Below, piece after piece: positions 1-45,390 of a stretch of 64,000 bases of DNA. A program made the translations under genes and the position numbers. Under the pieces are notes generated by a model that was not told where the DNA came from, did not search any database, and worked only from the letters and a program-made list of their open reading frames with translations. The stretch covers positions 4,712,001-4,776,000 of the forward strand of contig OZ004592.1 in assembly GCA_963924555.1 (NCBI GenBank), read 5' to 3'. Within the stretch, counting starts at the first letter, position 1; each line of letters starts with the position of its first letter. The stretch is from Crambe crambe. Its lineage: Eukaryota > Porifera > Demospongiae > Poecilosclerida > Crambeidae.

Positions 1-2500
1 TCCAAATGTGAAAAATTTAGAAACGTTTGGTTTAGTGATCGTTCCAAGATCCACTTATCTTCAGTGCTTTCTCTTCCATTTCCATTTTATTCTATCCATG
101 ATACTACAGATGTAAATTTGAGTGATATTGAATTACAACAACCAGTTTTACTGAGAATCCTTTCTGATGATCTTAATAATAATTACCTTTGTAGCAGGCT
201 CAGCCTGATTAACTGTGGTATTGATGATGAAGGAGCTAAAATACTTGCTAATGGGGTCAGAAACAGTTGTCTTGAAGTGCTTGAATTAAACCTCAACTTT
301 ATATCAGATGATGGAGCATTGGCTCTGGCTGATAGCATTAGAGTGCTGTTTGATGACTGCATTGAATACAATACTAATCTCCACATGCTAAATCTAAGTT
401 GTAATAGTATTGGTGATAAAGGGGCATTGGCTTTAGCCAGTGCTGCAAAGAAATTTAAACTCCTGATATGGAATAACAAGGTCACAGAGGAGGGTATCCA
501 TGATATGCTTAAGATTAAGCCTGACATTCAAATTGACACACTTGAAATTGACAGTCGATGTATTGGCGAAAGTATAGCAGCTATTATTGCCTCTCAACTT
601 ATAGAAGGTAAAGACTTCAGTAGCTTGCATACAATTAATTTAGCAGAAAACTACATTGGTGATGGAGGTATCAAAGTGCTTTCTGATGTCCTAAGGGAAG
701 CAACTAATTTGCATTCTCTGAATTTATCCAGCAATTCCATAACTGACAATGGTGCCGTGTTACTTTTTAATATCCTAAAAAATTGCAACAACTTATCTTC
801 TTTGGACTTATCAAACAATTCCATTACTGATGAAAGTGTTATAGTGCTTGCTGATGCCATAATGAACTGTACCAACTTGAATTCATTGAACTTCTCCAGT
901 AACTCCTTTAGTGATTATGGTACTTGTTCACACTCTGAAAAACTGCACTAAGTTAGTTTCTCTCAACCTAGCTTCAAACAAAGTGAGAAGTGCTGGGGTT
1001 AAGTGTATTTCTCAAGCTTTATTGTGCTTTAAGAACTTGAACACGCTAATTCTGAGTGATAACATGATTACACATGACAGTATAAAGAATCTTGCACTTT
1101 CTTTGAGACAATGCCACCATTTGTATGAACTTGATCTTAGTAGAAATTCTATTGGCTTGGATGGCGCAAAGGCTCTTTTTGAGCTACTTGGAAGCTGCAA
1201 AAGCTTGCAAATAATTGATGTTAGTTACAACAATATTGATGAGAGTGGTATAGCAGGTCTTTCTTGCATGCATGATAGTGCTCTGTATCTAGCTTATGCC
1301 CTGGAGCACTGTATCTACATGAATTCACCATACTCGAATTCACTAGATAATGGAATTGGATGTATAGGTACCAAAGCCATTGTGTGTGCCCTGGGTAAGG
1401 CTATTATGGATATTGGCAATGATGATATGTGTAGAAAGTTAAATTCACTCAGTTTGACTTTGAGTGAATGTAATTATAATGGCCTGAAAGCTCTTTTCTC
1501 AAAATACTCTCATTCCCCTAAGTTGAGAAAATACAGTTCGTTAAGTAGTGCTGGTATGAGACTTAATGAATTTAAGTGCTGTGATAACCTATGTACACTC
1601 CATCTAAGTGATACTTTATTTTGGTTAAATTATGATTCAGTTACCTTTCTTCTTGGAGCATGCCATTATCCGAATCCGCATATATTTCAGATTCGTATGA
1701 CAAAAAATATAAAAGATACTAATATCTCTGAATTTCATTAAAAAGATTATAATATTCATAATCTGGAAATAATCGATACTGATGTTATAAAGGATGTAGA
1801 GAACTTCATATTGCATAATAGCTCTAGCCTGTGTATACTCAATGTTGAAGATATCAGTCTATGTGGTGATGGAGCAAGGGTTCTGGCTGGTGCTCTTATG
1901 TATTGCAGCAATTTGCAAGTTCTTAATATCAGTGGGAATAGTATTGGCCTTGATGGCATAACAGCCTTAGCAGTTACACTGAAGCACACTGTCACATTGA
2001 ATGTTCTTGATGTCAGCGACAATTGTATTTGTAGTCGTGGTGCAAAGATCCTTGCCAATAGTCTCCAGTGCTGTGTTTGCCTGCATACATTGCGTATTGA
2101 TGACAATGATATCAAGAGTCATGGAGCAGTGGCTCTGTTAGTGAAGTGCACTAAAATTCGCACAATTTCTCTTAACAGGACTGGGATTTATGATATGAAA
2201 GGACTCTGTGAAGCCTTGAAACATTGTCTTCACTTACGGTCACTAGGTCTCGCTGGAAATTATATTTACAGTGATAATGTCAAGGTCCTTACTGAAATAA
2301 TTGAGCATTGTGTTACCTTACGCACATTGGATATCAGTCAGTGTTATATTAACTGTGATGGTATGAAGGCTCTGTTGGAACGTAGCAATATTGGACATCT
2401 GCTAACACTTGATATCAGCAATAATTGGGTACCCGAATGTTGTACTGAAATTCTTTCATCCAACTATGGCAGCAGCTTGGAAACGTCTGTTAAGCTTTGA
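1..2500 (+). pseudogene. RI-type leucine-rich-repeat gene, 3' part, reading frame broken twice
   Basis: The frame is open from the left edge, so the 5' end lies outside the window. The product is almost entirely ribonuclease-inhibitor-like LRRs of about 28 residues (pattern LxxLxLxxNxIxxxGaxxLaxxL), for example LHSLNLSSNSITDNGAVLL and LNVLDVSDNCICSRGAKIL, as in the C-terminal sensor region of NLR-type receptors. No NACHT or other domain is in view. The LRR pattern leaves frame 1 and resumes in frame 2 at about 918-925, where DYG is followed at once by VLVHTLKNC, as if about five bases were lost. A TAA at 1739-1741 interrupts frame 2, after which the same frame stays open and LRR-like to the stop at 2498-2500. 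No intron is needed. It may be a pseudogene, or two assembly errors in a real gene. Confidence 0.7.
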
Positions 2501-3478
2501 TAGCCATTCTTTTACATAGCTACTGTATGTCTCTTCACTTGCACCTATTTGCTATGATAAATGGAAGGGAAGTAGCTCTCTTATAACCATAGGTGGTCTC
2601 AACCAGGCTGTATGCTGGTGTTTCTTCTGGTGGTTCACCAAGGGATTTTGTTAAACTTAAGAAGCAGTATTAAAGCTAATGAGCTGACACAATTTGTCTT
2701 GTGTCAAAAATTCACAATTTTTGGGTTACCATGCACTCTGGGGTCCTCGTCCCGTAACCTGGGGTCAGAGTTTTAAATTCTCTGATGCTGACGAGAGTGC
2801 AAAGTACTGCTAACTATGTAGTAGGCCCATATACATGCACAGGGGCAGGGGTTAGGGATTTCAGACCCTCATAATATTATTTGAACCGGTTTTATAATGT
2901 CATTGAGTTTGATTATGCAGAATCCCATGGTTAATAGTAACCTTGCTAATACACACATGTATAGAGTTCTGAAAGAAACCCTAATTAAAGGGTTAATACG
3001 TAACTTGGGCCCATGCAGTACACACTTCAATTTTGTAAACATGCCTGGGAATGAGGCTAGGCTATAGCTAGTTAGCTATGGTATATCTGAAAAAAGTAGC
3101 TAGCTATAATATAATACTAGAACATTTGACAGTGAGCGAGCAAGCATGTATTCCTGTAAGAAGAAGGAAGAAGATTCTTTTCTATTTAAGGAGAGTTCTG
3201 TATTTCATGTGGGTGGATCAAAGGAGCAGTTAACCTTGTCCCCAAGGAGTGGTACCGTACTATATCCTTCATACAGCACTGTTTTTTTTAATATAGGCTG
3301 TGCTGTATGTATATGTGACTATTGACCTCTAAATCTAATCAAGACTCAATGAATAGTAACAAGTTAGTCTTTAAAAAAGACTGTTGAAAATTCAATTCTG
3401 AATTTTGTAATCAATGAAGGGTCTGGGGTTATGTATGTAAATGTTAGATGTCAATTCATGTGATGAGTTACAACTTAG
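2501..3478. other. Intergenic, no gene seen
   Basis: AT-rich sequence between the LRR gene and the first MITE. I see no coding pattern, RNA gene or clear repeat. Confidence 0.5.
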
Positions 3479-3481
3479 TTA

Positions 3482-3698
3482 GGCAGTTCCAAACAAATCA
3501 TTTGTTTAACAGCTCCTTTCTTATAGGCAGGCAGGACAAAATAAACTTATAAACTACCTCGGTATACTATGCATGGTCATGTGTTCTAGTATACAGAGAA
3601 ACAGGAGTATACTGGGATCTAGGTATACAAAGATAAACAGTGCGCAGTATACTGAGAATATACTGTTTAAAATTATTTAAATAATTTTTTGAACTGCC
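3482..3698. mobile_element. Harbinger/Tourist-like MITE, 3-bp TTA target duplication
   Basis: A 217-bp non-coding element begins GGCAGTTCC and ends GAACTGCC (inverted). It is flanked by TTA at 3479-3481 and 3699-3701. A related copy at 34519-34802 shares the ends and internal blocks such as gtcatgtgttctagtatac, and is flanked by TAA. Three-base TTA/TAA duplications are typical of the PIF/Harbinger superfamily. Confidence 0.75.
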
Positions 3699-3701
3699 TT
3701 A

Positions 3702-4173
3702 GTGCCCTCTGATTCACTTCCATGCAAGGCCTGTAGTCTTATTTCATTGTTCTTGCCTTTCCTGATATCTCGTCTGACATGACACGTGGTCGTCTCTGCT
3801 TTACTTTCTGGTTTGTAATCTTTGTTTTCTTGGTGGTCTGACCTATATATAGTCTTGATTGTTCACACTCCTGCTATATCCTGGCTTTCATATTCGACTT
3901 TCTGGCAGTACTTGGATGTTCTCTTGTGGTCTTAGCTTTCCTGTTGCCCGGCTAAGATGTTCTCTTGTGCTCCTGGTTCCTGTTACCTGGCCTGTAGCTA
4001 TGTATTTGTTCAGGCTTTCTTATTCAACTAGACTTTCGTCTCTGCTGTTCTGTTGAGACTGTTCCTCTGACAGGATTTGGTAAGATATAGGTTAATCATC
4101 TGTCTATATGTTACAAAATTCCCTCCATGACAGTTGCCTATTGGGTGGGAAATAAAGAGTTCATTTCATGTAG
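3702..4173. other. Intergenic, no gene seen
   Basis: No supported coding sequence. The short open frame near 3859-4056 lacks any recognisable pattern. The right end carries a retained 3' splice acceptor (TAG, 4171-4173) in front of the exon relic at 4174. Confidence 0.4.
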
Positions 4174-4278
4174 GTGATGGACAGATGAAGGAGTATGCCA
4201 GCCTCCATCATCACTTCCCTTCAAGATGGTGGAGAAAACAGGACATGACGCTTCTTGCAAGATGGCAGTCGTATGAGT
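4174..4278 (+). pseudogene. Relic of the last exon of a fourth ABCC transporter copy
   Basis: After a conserved acceptor (tttcatgtag) the sequence matches the terminal exons at 13255-13428 and 23217-23363: GTGATGGACAGATGAAGGA, then atgccagc, then a gap of about 20 bases, then atggtggagaaaacagga and a decayed cttcttgcaagatggcag. The internal deletion shifts the frame. It lies in the same orientation and directly upstream of ABCC copy 1, so the tandem array once extended further left. No other exon of this lost copy was seen. Confidence 0.8.
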
Positions 4279-4323
4279 ATACTCTAAGCTCTAAAATTAA
4301 TTAAGATCATTAAAAATTTGTCA

Positions 4324-4331
4324 TGACGTCA
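4324..4331. promoter_or_regulatory. Perfect CRE palindrome upstream of ABCC copy 1
   Basis: TGACGTCA lies about 115 bp upstream of the start codon at 4444, a usual promoter position. It is the consensus for CREB/ATF bZIP factors. Its use here is inference. Confidence 0.4.
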
Positions 4332-4443
4332 TGGTGATCATTATCTCTAGTCTCTTGACGACCCTGTGCCATGTACAGTCAGATACACTGGGCCTAGGGT
4401 ATATCGAGCCGGCCTAACTAGTACTAGCTACGTATCTCTGCTG

Positions 4444-13428
<8,985 letters not shown>

Positions 13429-13747
13429 ATAATTGAGGTTGTACTCCAAATTTAGGTTATATGCTGTTTTATTATTTTGAGCAAAGCAATAACAAATTTT
13501 GCTTGTGATCACAGTTTAATAGTAGTGTCATATGCTACATGATCTAGCTCAAACTACACAGCACATAGCGATCACCAGACCCTCATGGGGGTGTGTCTAT
13601 GCCATCAGTCGGATTCATTCTTTGAACACGCGGAAGATGTTTAGTTTACCCAAGGTCGTCACCAAAAGAAACTGAATAATCTCGCTGGTCGACCCTTTAC
13701 CAACCCGCGAGTGACAATTTTATGGTCGTTTATTGCTACTATTAATT

Positions 13748-23363
<9,616 letters not shown>

Positions 23364-23568
23364 GAAACAAAGCATTCCTAGTCTCATAGCATAGTCATAG
23401 ACATTAATTCTTAATTGGTGTAATTGGGGTGAGCCTTGTGGGCCCCACACCTGTTGGAAATAATGTTGATCACATCAGGGCTGGCTCATCCAATGAATAT
23501 TGGGTGGCCCACTTTTTTAGGATATTGAAAGAGCTCTAAATATAATAGCATGTCTATTCTCCAGCAGC

Positions 23569-23574
23569 AATAAA
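23569..23574 (+). other. Candidate polyadenylation signal of ABCC copy 2
   Basis: AATAAA about 205 bp after the stop codon and before the MITE at 23797. It is a plausible mRNA 3' end signal, not tested. Confidence 0.35.
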
Positions 23575-23796
23575 TTCAATACCAATATTAACTTGTCCAG
23601 ATGCAAGTAAAATTAGTAGGTTAGTCTATGTTGGTAAAGGATCGCGAATCTAAAAACGCCTCTTATTAGTTTTATAGCTTCTTTTTAGTTTTACGACCTC
23701 ATCCAAATTTTGGTCCCGTGACTCGATGATGCAGCATGCAGCAGCCAGACTAGGCGGAATTACCTGGGGCAGACTACTAAGGTCAGGTGCAGAATA

Positions 23797-24173
23797 GTCT
23801 GGCATAGCACCGCCCACCGACTTGAGTAGTGGTCTGGCGACATACAATACAACGAGTTGTGCCGTTTAGCAGGAAAACTGCTAAATCAATGAATATCATT
23901 AAATGACGTTTAATGACGTAAAATTACGCAAACACTTGGCGCCTTTTCCTGTAAGTGTTCGCGCGCTAAAATTGTACCTGCCATCGCGCCATGCGTGCCA
24001 ATTAAATTAAAAATAACTATGACAACTGTGATGTCACTGGCTGATTATAATACCGGTTTATACGACACTTCCTGTTAGTAACGCGCGTGCGCATTAGAAT
24101 CCGCCGGCACAACTCGTTGTATTGTATGTCACCAGACCACCTACTCAAGTCGGTGGGCGGTGCTGTGCCAGAC
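23797..24173. mobile_element. TA-flanked MITE forming the upstream region of ABCC copy 3
   Basis: A 377-bp element has inverted ends of about 67 bp (23797-23863 against 24106-24173), starting GTCTGGCA and ending TGCCAGAC, flanked by TA on both sides as in Tc1/mariner elements. Inside are two TGACGT half-CREs (23904-23909, 23914-23919) and TTACGCAA (24-base spacing region, 23924-23931). The start codon of ABCC copy 3 is at 24184, 10 bp beyond the right end, so the 5' leader or promoter must include this element. Confidence 0.85.
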
Positions 24174-24183
24174 TAGGTGCAGA

Positions 24184-39499
<15,316 letters not shown>

Positions 39500-40071
39500 C
39501 TAGTCATGGTCCAATTGAGTCACCAATCATAATAGTTATTGTTGATTTTTGTTTTTGTGTGATCATGCCTATCACTATACCATTATCTGATGTTGTTGAT
39601 GATGATAATAATAATTTATAACTTGTAGATTTCTGGAAGAACTCCCACCATAATTTTTGATGTTACTGTTTGGGTGTATGGGAGAACTGATAGGGTAACT
39701 CTGCTAGTAGTGCAGCCATAATTTCCTAATTAGTGTACACAGAAGGTGTGTGTGTATATAATAAGAGAATCCTTTTGGGATTGCATCTATAAAACAAACA
39801 CTCTATAGCTGTTATTTTAATTTTGATATGGAGGTCTTGACCAGTGTCCTAAATATACTAAATAATGAGTTTTACTCAGTGCAACTGAACCTCTCTAAAT
39901 GAAGGGCACACTAGGACTACCCAAAATTATAGACACTGCAGTAGCATGACACTGTACTTAGCTAGCTATTAACATTATTCATCCAAAGGCCTTTTGATTT
40001 TCTTGATGATATCCAAAACTACTTAGATGCACATATATATGTAAACAATAATGATGTCATTACTATGTTAA
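39500..40071. other. Convergent intergenic region
   Basis: Separates the 3' ends of ABCC copy 3 (+) and the SRCR receptor gene (-). AT-rich; no gene or clear repeat seen. Confidence 0.5.
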
Positions 40072-43000
40072 TTAATTTTGGTTTGTACTTTGACCCCCAC
40101 TGATTCCATTTCCTGATGATTCATAAGCATTATTTATGACCATGTCATCATCTTTACCAGTTTCATGTTGCTGACCAATATAGACTTCCTGTATCTCTCG
40201 ACTACTTGCATCCTGTATGCTGGCTGTCTCATATCTTGATGGATCCATTACATTTCCACCACTGCATACAGCACTGCTGGGTGATTTCTGGCGCTTTTCA
40301 TTGCGCGAGAACATACGACTGCGATCACTCTCACCATCAAAGATGTGCAACTTTGAGTAGCCAGTAGAACCCACTTCATCCTTGACGGTGGAATATGTGT
40401 GAGATGTACTTGCACTTGTGCCAGTTTCATTCGGACTGAAAGGGATTTCATATGGCTGAGGTAGAGTACTTGATTCTTCTTGCTGCTGTTGATGACCATG
40501 AGTGAATATTTCCTGTTGGTTCGCATCAAGTGTAGAATAACCCTTTGAATTCATGCTGTCCAGCTTGGAATACTGATGTGCTTTATCGATATGCGAATAC
40601 TCCCTTGGATCGACTTGGGAATTGCTCAGAGAATTGCCATGAGTGTTGTCCAGTTTGGAATAACTCAATTCATTCTCCACTTCGGAGTAACCTGCAGCTG
40701 AGGTGTCCAGTGAGAAGCTGTTTCCAGTTTTATTGTTTGAGCAGGGCGTGGTGGGCTTGCTGTACGTGTGGGAACCCGAATCCGACGTGTTTGAAGAGTG
40801 AAGCAAAGTGTGCTGAGGTACAGAAGTAGACTGGTAACTTCTCGAACTCTCCAACTCTGCATAGTTGTCGACATTATGTGGTGACGAGGCAACATCTGTT
40901 TGTGTGTAAAGGATGTTTGTCACAGTCCTCTCGTCCGCATTGGTTGGTTGTGGTTTCGAGCTCAGCTCATAATTGATGTTAGACCTGCAGGATATGGTAT
41001 ACAACAGAAAGGAAGTAGCCATAATAATGCTCAGTCATGCTTGCTGAATTCTATGTTTTCTCCAATGTTTGGAGCAGTACATAGCTACCCTTCAAAATTG
41101 GTGTACAACTACAACTCCATTGGTCAACCATCAAATGATTTAAAACTCTGACAAAGAGTACAAAGGACAGCTGGCAAGTACCCTCAGGCCCTCTTTGCAG
41201 TTCTGTAGCATGTAATAATTATAGCTAATAGACCTGTAACAGAAGCCTGAGGCTATAGTAGAACCTATTGTGATATATCTGGCTATATATGTAAACTTTA
41301 CTCATGGACCACCAGGCACCAGTGAAAATATAATGAGGAAATGAAATCATATAATAACAATGTGGTCATTGTAAACACAGTTCTGCTCCCTGACCACATG
41401 CAGTTCACCACAATAAACTTATTTGGTATAACAAAGTGTCCAAGTTTAAAATCTATGACATTTGGCTCCATCAGAGAACATGATAATCTGGTCAGAGCTC
41501 AGACTACTAGGTTGGGTTGAAGTGCCTACCTAGACTGCCTCACCCTTGTAACTAAATGTACAGCAGCTCTAAGCCAACATGCTTGAAAATGACTCATAAG
41601 TTAAAGAAACTTGGCGAGACATAAATTATATCTGAAAGATGATGGTAATACTATTATCAAGCACACCCTGATTAGGCAATAAACAGTGAAAACAGCTCAA
41701 CCACAACATCCCTAAGGGCATATCCCCTCAGGGCATATCTTGATTTCTTATACTAGATGCAGAGTAATGATCACTATTTATGGTTTAACCATTGTTTACC
41801 TTTCTGGCTACAACAACTATGATAATATGAGGTATGCATGGATTAATTTTGTCCATAAAGAATGAGAAATAGGTAGTGGCTTTTAATCCTTTCATGATCC
41901 ATGCAGTTGTGCAACAATAGAACAAATTGTATACACCTATTCCCCAAACCAATTAACCTGCAATGGACAGTAGCTATCGACCATGAATTAAGGAAATAAT
42001 TACGTATAGCTAGCTGCAAACCTCTGAGCAGGAAAGGTGTAAGTTTCAATATGGTGTTTCACAATGTTTTGTTTAGAGGTCATATAGTGTCTGGATAACA
42101 TTACACAGGTAAGTGAGTTTTCATAGCATGTTTGTTTTTGGTATGAGTGATTACTGTATATCACACACAGACTGAATATCAACTTGTTTGACTTACATTG
42201 CAGTCCCATTCTTGTCCAAAATGACTTTACTACTCCCCATCTTGCACTTTTTCCTCAGAATCAGTGCTAGGAAGATCCCACCACACAACAACAGGAGGAC
42301 CAGCACCCCACACACCACTCCAAGAACAATGCCGACTACAGTAGGGGGAGCTGGTGTGTTATCAGCAACATTATCAGCAGTGTTAGCAGCAGTGCCAGTG
42401 CCAGTGCCATCAGTGCCAGTGCCAGTACTAGTGCTAGCAGCAGTAGCAGTTGTACATGTGGAAGTGGTGGCAATATCTGTATTTCCAGATCTTGAGCCAC
42501 TACTTGTGTTGGTACCTTCCTCAGTACTGTCACCACGTCTTGATTCTGCATACCCCCCAAAAGCTTTGAGACTCTATTTTTATTTATGAGTAATTATTAG
42601 TATACCTGGACAGTTTAGTCTGACTCGTGAACATAATTGGAATACTGATATTGACTGACACTGGTCAAACCCTATCTCATCCCCAGTACATGTACAGTGT
42701 GATGTAGAGATTCCTCTAGAGTAAGATATTGCACCAGTTCCACTTCCATCTATAAGAAAATTAATTATTATGATGTAGTACAAACAAAAGACTTTGATGT
42801 GTATTTACTGGCATTGTTGGTACTGAGTCCAAGCTGTCTGCACAATACTCTAGCAATTTCAGGAGTGAAATTTTCATAGCATAGTCCAGCTCTAAATCCA
42901 GATTCACATATCTCCACCCTTCCTTCAGTTGATGTTATATTATCCGTCAGCCTCACTTCACCATTATTATTATTACAAGTTGGATCTAATGGATTCAGTA

Positions 43001-43622
43001 CACATCCAAATTGTATACTAGTGGCAAGTAGTGGATTTATTGTTATGCACCTTACCATGAACAAATATACTTGATTATCCAAATTACTTACCTCTGCAGT
43101 ACAGGCCCACATCGCTACAATTGCCTGGTGCAGTAGTGCTTGTATGCATGCACTCAGTGATATTGTTCTCTGTTCCTTGACAGGAGACATTACTAATGGC
43201 AGACGACTCATTTCCTATACCATAGGATCCCATTGGAAAAACACCACCTGGAGAAGAACCAAAGATCATCTCTCTGCCAGTGGTTCAAGTGTATGTGCCT
43301 GGATTCACCTTCATCATGTCCCAACTGTCTGCATACTACTCTAACAGTAGTTGTATTAATACTGCCTCCAGGGTGACACCATCTTGCCCAAACTCCTCCC
43401 TCATAGACCTTCACACGTCCCTCAAACTCATTGGGTCCTCCAACCAGTCTCACATCTCCATTATTTTCTGCTACATGTTAAATCACTCCTTACTAGCTCA
43501 ACTCGGTTAAAGCTGCATGCAGTTTATCTGCTACCCATGTATCTCTTACTTGCATAGCAGTAATAGTGGAGAAGACAGCAGAATATTATTGCTCTTGCAG
43601 TGATCACGAAATAAGATGCCAT
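40072..43622 (-). CDS. SRCR transmembrane receptor with tyrosine-motif-rich tail (unit 1, intact)
   Basis: Seven exons on the minus strand, phase-consistent, 685 residues: 43550-43622, 43309-43470, 43092-43247, 42809-43069, 42606-42749, 42197-42545, 40072-40984. Residues 1-24 form a signal peptide. SRCR 1 (about 28-130) has GGVWARWC, VRVVCRQLG and NNITEC. SRCR 2 (about 140-265) has EGRVEIC, ARVLCRQLG and FDQCQS. A Ser/Thr/Gly stalk (266-330) leads to one helix (about 334-362) and a basic RKKCK stop. The last exon encodes a tail of about 304 residues with 16 tyrosines, including YAEL, YSEV, YSKL (three), YSHI, YSTL and YSTV. YSKL and YSTL are separated by seven residues, which fits ITAM spacing. 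The acceptor before exon 2 is a NAGNAG site (tagcag). Family knowledge: SRCR receptors bind microbial or self ligands. Tail signalling through SH2 proteins is inference. Confidence 0.88.
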
Positions 43623-43813
43623 TGCTCAGCTGCTAGACGAAATACCAGAGTGATGTGGTAGAAGTGTATTTATGCCAAGATTTAATTTCCTCTTTTGACC
43701 ACATCCGGTATAAACTTCCACGTACCTTCCCGGCCGGCCGCATGCGCTACGGCCACCATTACGTAACCACAAGAATTATTATAGCTAAAAGCTCTAGCTA
43801 TGTGGTTTCGAAG
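43623..43813. promoter_or_regulatory. Divergent promoter of unit 1 (SRCR / DED)
   Basis: 191 bp between the SRCR start codon (-) and the first codon of the DED pseudogene (+). It matches the region at 46684-46893 in long blocks (tttaatttcctcttttgacc, acatccg, gcatgcgcta, gccaccattacgtaa). Candidate sites: GCATGCGC (NRF1-like half, 43740-43747) and TTACGTAA (bZIP-like, 43759-43766). Confidence 0.6.
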
Positions 43814-44365
43814 ATGCTTCTGACACAAATTTCAAGTGCTCTATTGCAATGGGACCTCAAGAATTTGCTGTGGAGATATTCTATTTGAGGCTGCGCAGCC
43901 GAGAAATCGAAAGTGGAATTGACTTATTCAGAACATTGAAGCACCACAATAAACTGGAACCAGGTCACTATGAATACTTGAGAGAGCGCTTGAGGGCAAT
44001 TGGAAGAGTGGACTTAGCCAAGAAGCTACCAAGTCCAATTGAAGCCATGATCTATCAAGTCCCCTCAAATAAGAGATCATTTTTCCTCTGGGGAGGATAT
44101 TCTCCACCCTCTCCAAGCAAAAAATGTGGCATCCATATTAATAGATCATTCTCCTGTTGATGCATCTTTCTCATTTAGAGGTCTATTACTGAAAGTGGAG
44201 TTGAGATGACGTATCAAAACTATAGCATACCTCTTTGATGATCACTTGTCACTTGACAAGCACAGGAGTTCAAAGGCAGATAATGCTACAAGACCTGGAA
44301 AAAGTTGGTGCCGTTGATGCCGTTGATCCAAGTGAACCCACAATGCTGGTTAGTACTTTGAGTGG
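43814..44365 (+). pseudogene. Tandem-DED gene, unit 1, broken and truncated
   Basis: Starts at the sequence coding MLLTQISSALLQWDLKNL, lacking the nine N-terminal codons seen at 46894. A deletion of about 12 bases plus small changes near 43860-43905 shift the frame, after which KIESGIDLFRTLKHHNK-like coding returns in another frame. A second deletion comes before 44115 (part of the linker is lost), and small insertions and deletions follow in the DED2 region (44180-44350). Homology to the intact paralogue stops at about 44360 (tgctggttag), where a tandem repeat begins. The unassigned C-terminal region is gone. Confidence 0.85.
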
Positions 44366-44514
44366 CAGTGTGTGCAGGAACTATTCTGGCATTTTGTGTG
44401 TGCAGGAACTATTCTGGAAATTTGTGTGTGCAGGAACTGTTCCGGCATAGCAGTGTGTGTGCACAGGAACTGTTCTGGTACTTTGAGCAGCAGTGTGTGC
44501 AGGAAATATTGTGA
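44366..44514. repeat. Tandem repeat of about 30 bp at the pseudogene break
   Basis: About five imperfect units of gtgtgtgcaggaactattct with gg and a short spacer. It replaces the sequence that follows codon 200 in the intact DED paralogues, so it may mark the deletion or rearrangement point. Confidence 0.75.
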
Positions 44515-44844
44515 CAATAGATCAGCAGGAACCAATATGCTACTCACTGCATCTTGCAAGTGGATCAGTCTAATATCACTTCCAGTGCTCTTTCAACATT
44601 CCTCATTTTGTGGGAAACTTTACACATATCTGCAATTTTGTAGGAAGCATACTTCCTACATTTTGAAAAGTGAACGTAAAATTAACTAACTTTGATTCAT
44701 GCCCTTGCTCTCTCATTCCCCTTATTTCTTTCGGACTATGGCTATCAGCAGCATGTAAGGAGAGACTATAGTGAGTGATTTGGTTATGCACTTATCTTAT
44801 TCTGTAGCTAGTTAAAGGTCCACATGCATGCAGTTTTAATATGT
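44515..44844. other. Intergenic, no gene seen
   Basis: Sequence between the repeat and the possible tail fragment. No coding pattern found on either strand. Confidence 0.4.
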
Positions 44845-45040
44845 AGTCTCCATCATCTCCCTCTTCAACCTTAATGGAAGGAGCAACAACAGACTCTTTT
44901 TCTTTGTCAGGATTGAACATGCACTGTTTCATATGCTATATCACCATCAATAGCAAAATGTTCGTATTCTGGGCCACTACTCTCATCAATACGCAGTTAT
45001 TTTCTCTCTTGTGACTTCCCTATAGGATTAGAGTGGAAAG
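44845..45040 (-). pseudogene. Possible decayed cytoplasmic-tail exon of the unit 2 SRCR gene
   Basis: The minus strand reads EYEHFAIDGDIAYETV in one frame and then PDKEKESVVAPSIKVEEGDD and DYILKL in the next, with a single-base shift between them and a stop upstream. YEHF, YETV and YILK resemble tyrosine signalling motifs. It lies where the tail exon of unit 2 is expected, but it is not similar to the unit 1 tail. Low confidence. Confidence 0.3.
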
Positions 45041-45390
45041 TATATAACTACATGGTGAGGAAGTGAATCTCTGCTCATTTGTTCTTAACATACATGGATA
45101 TCAAAGGTTGCAGGGATGAGGGATCAAAATCCAATAAGACCATGCTATCATAGCTGTGGCTCGATCTCCTTTAATATTAATCATGGTAGATAGCTATGTA
45201 TCAATTCTTAAAAGTTACAGCTATAGCTGTACAGAAATCTTATGCAACACTGCATGAGCTGTATTGGGACATTTTAGTATGCATATAACACTACAGTGTA
45301 TGGGTACAAGGCTATGAGCTATGCATGCATGCAGGAAGGCACAGTGAGATATTACATGCATACTATATTATGTTGAAAGTGGCTACTTAC

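Noticed and set aside
42336-42560. Leu/Ala-rich minus-strand hydrophobic protein
   Set aside because: It is the wrong frame of the Ser/Thr/Gly stalk exon of the SRCR receptor.
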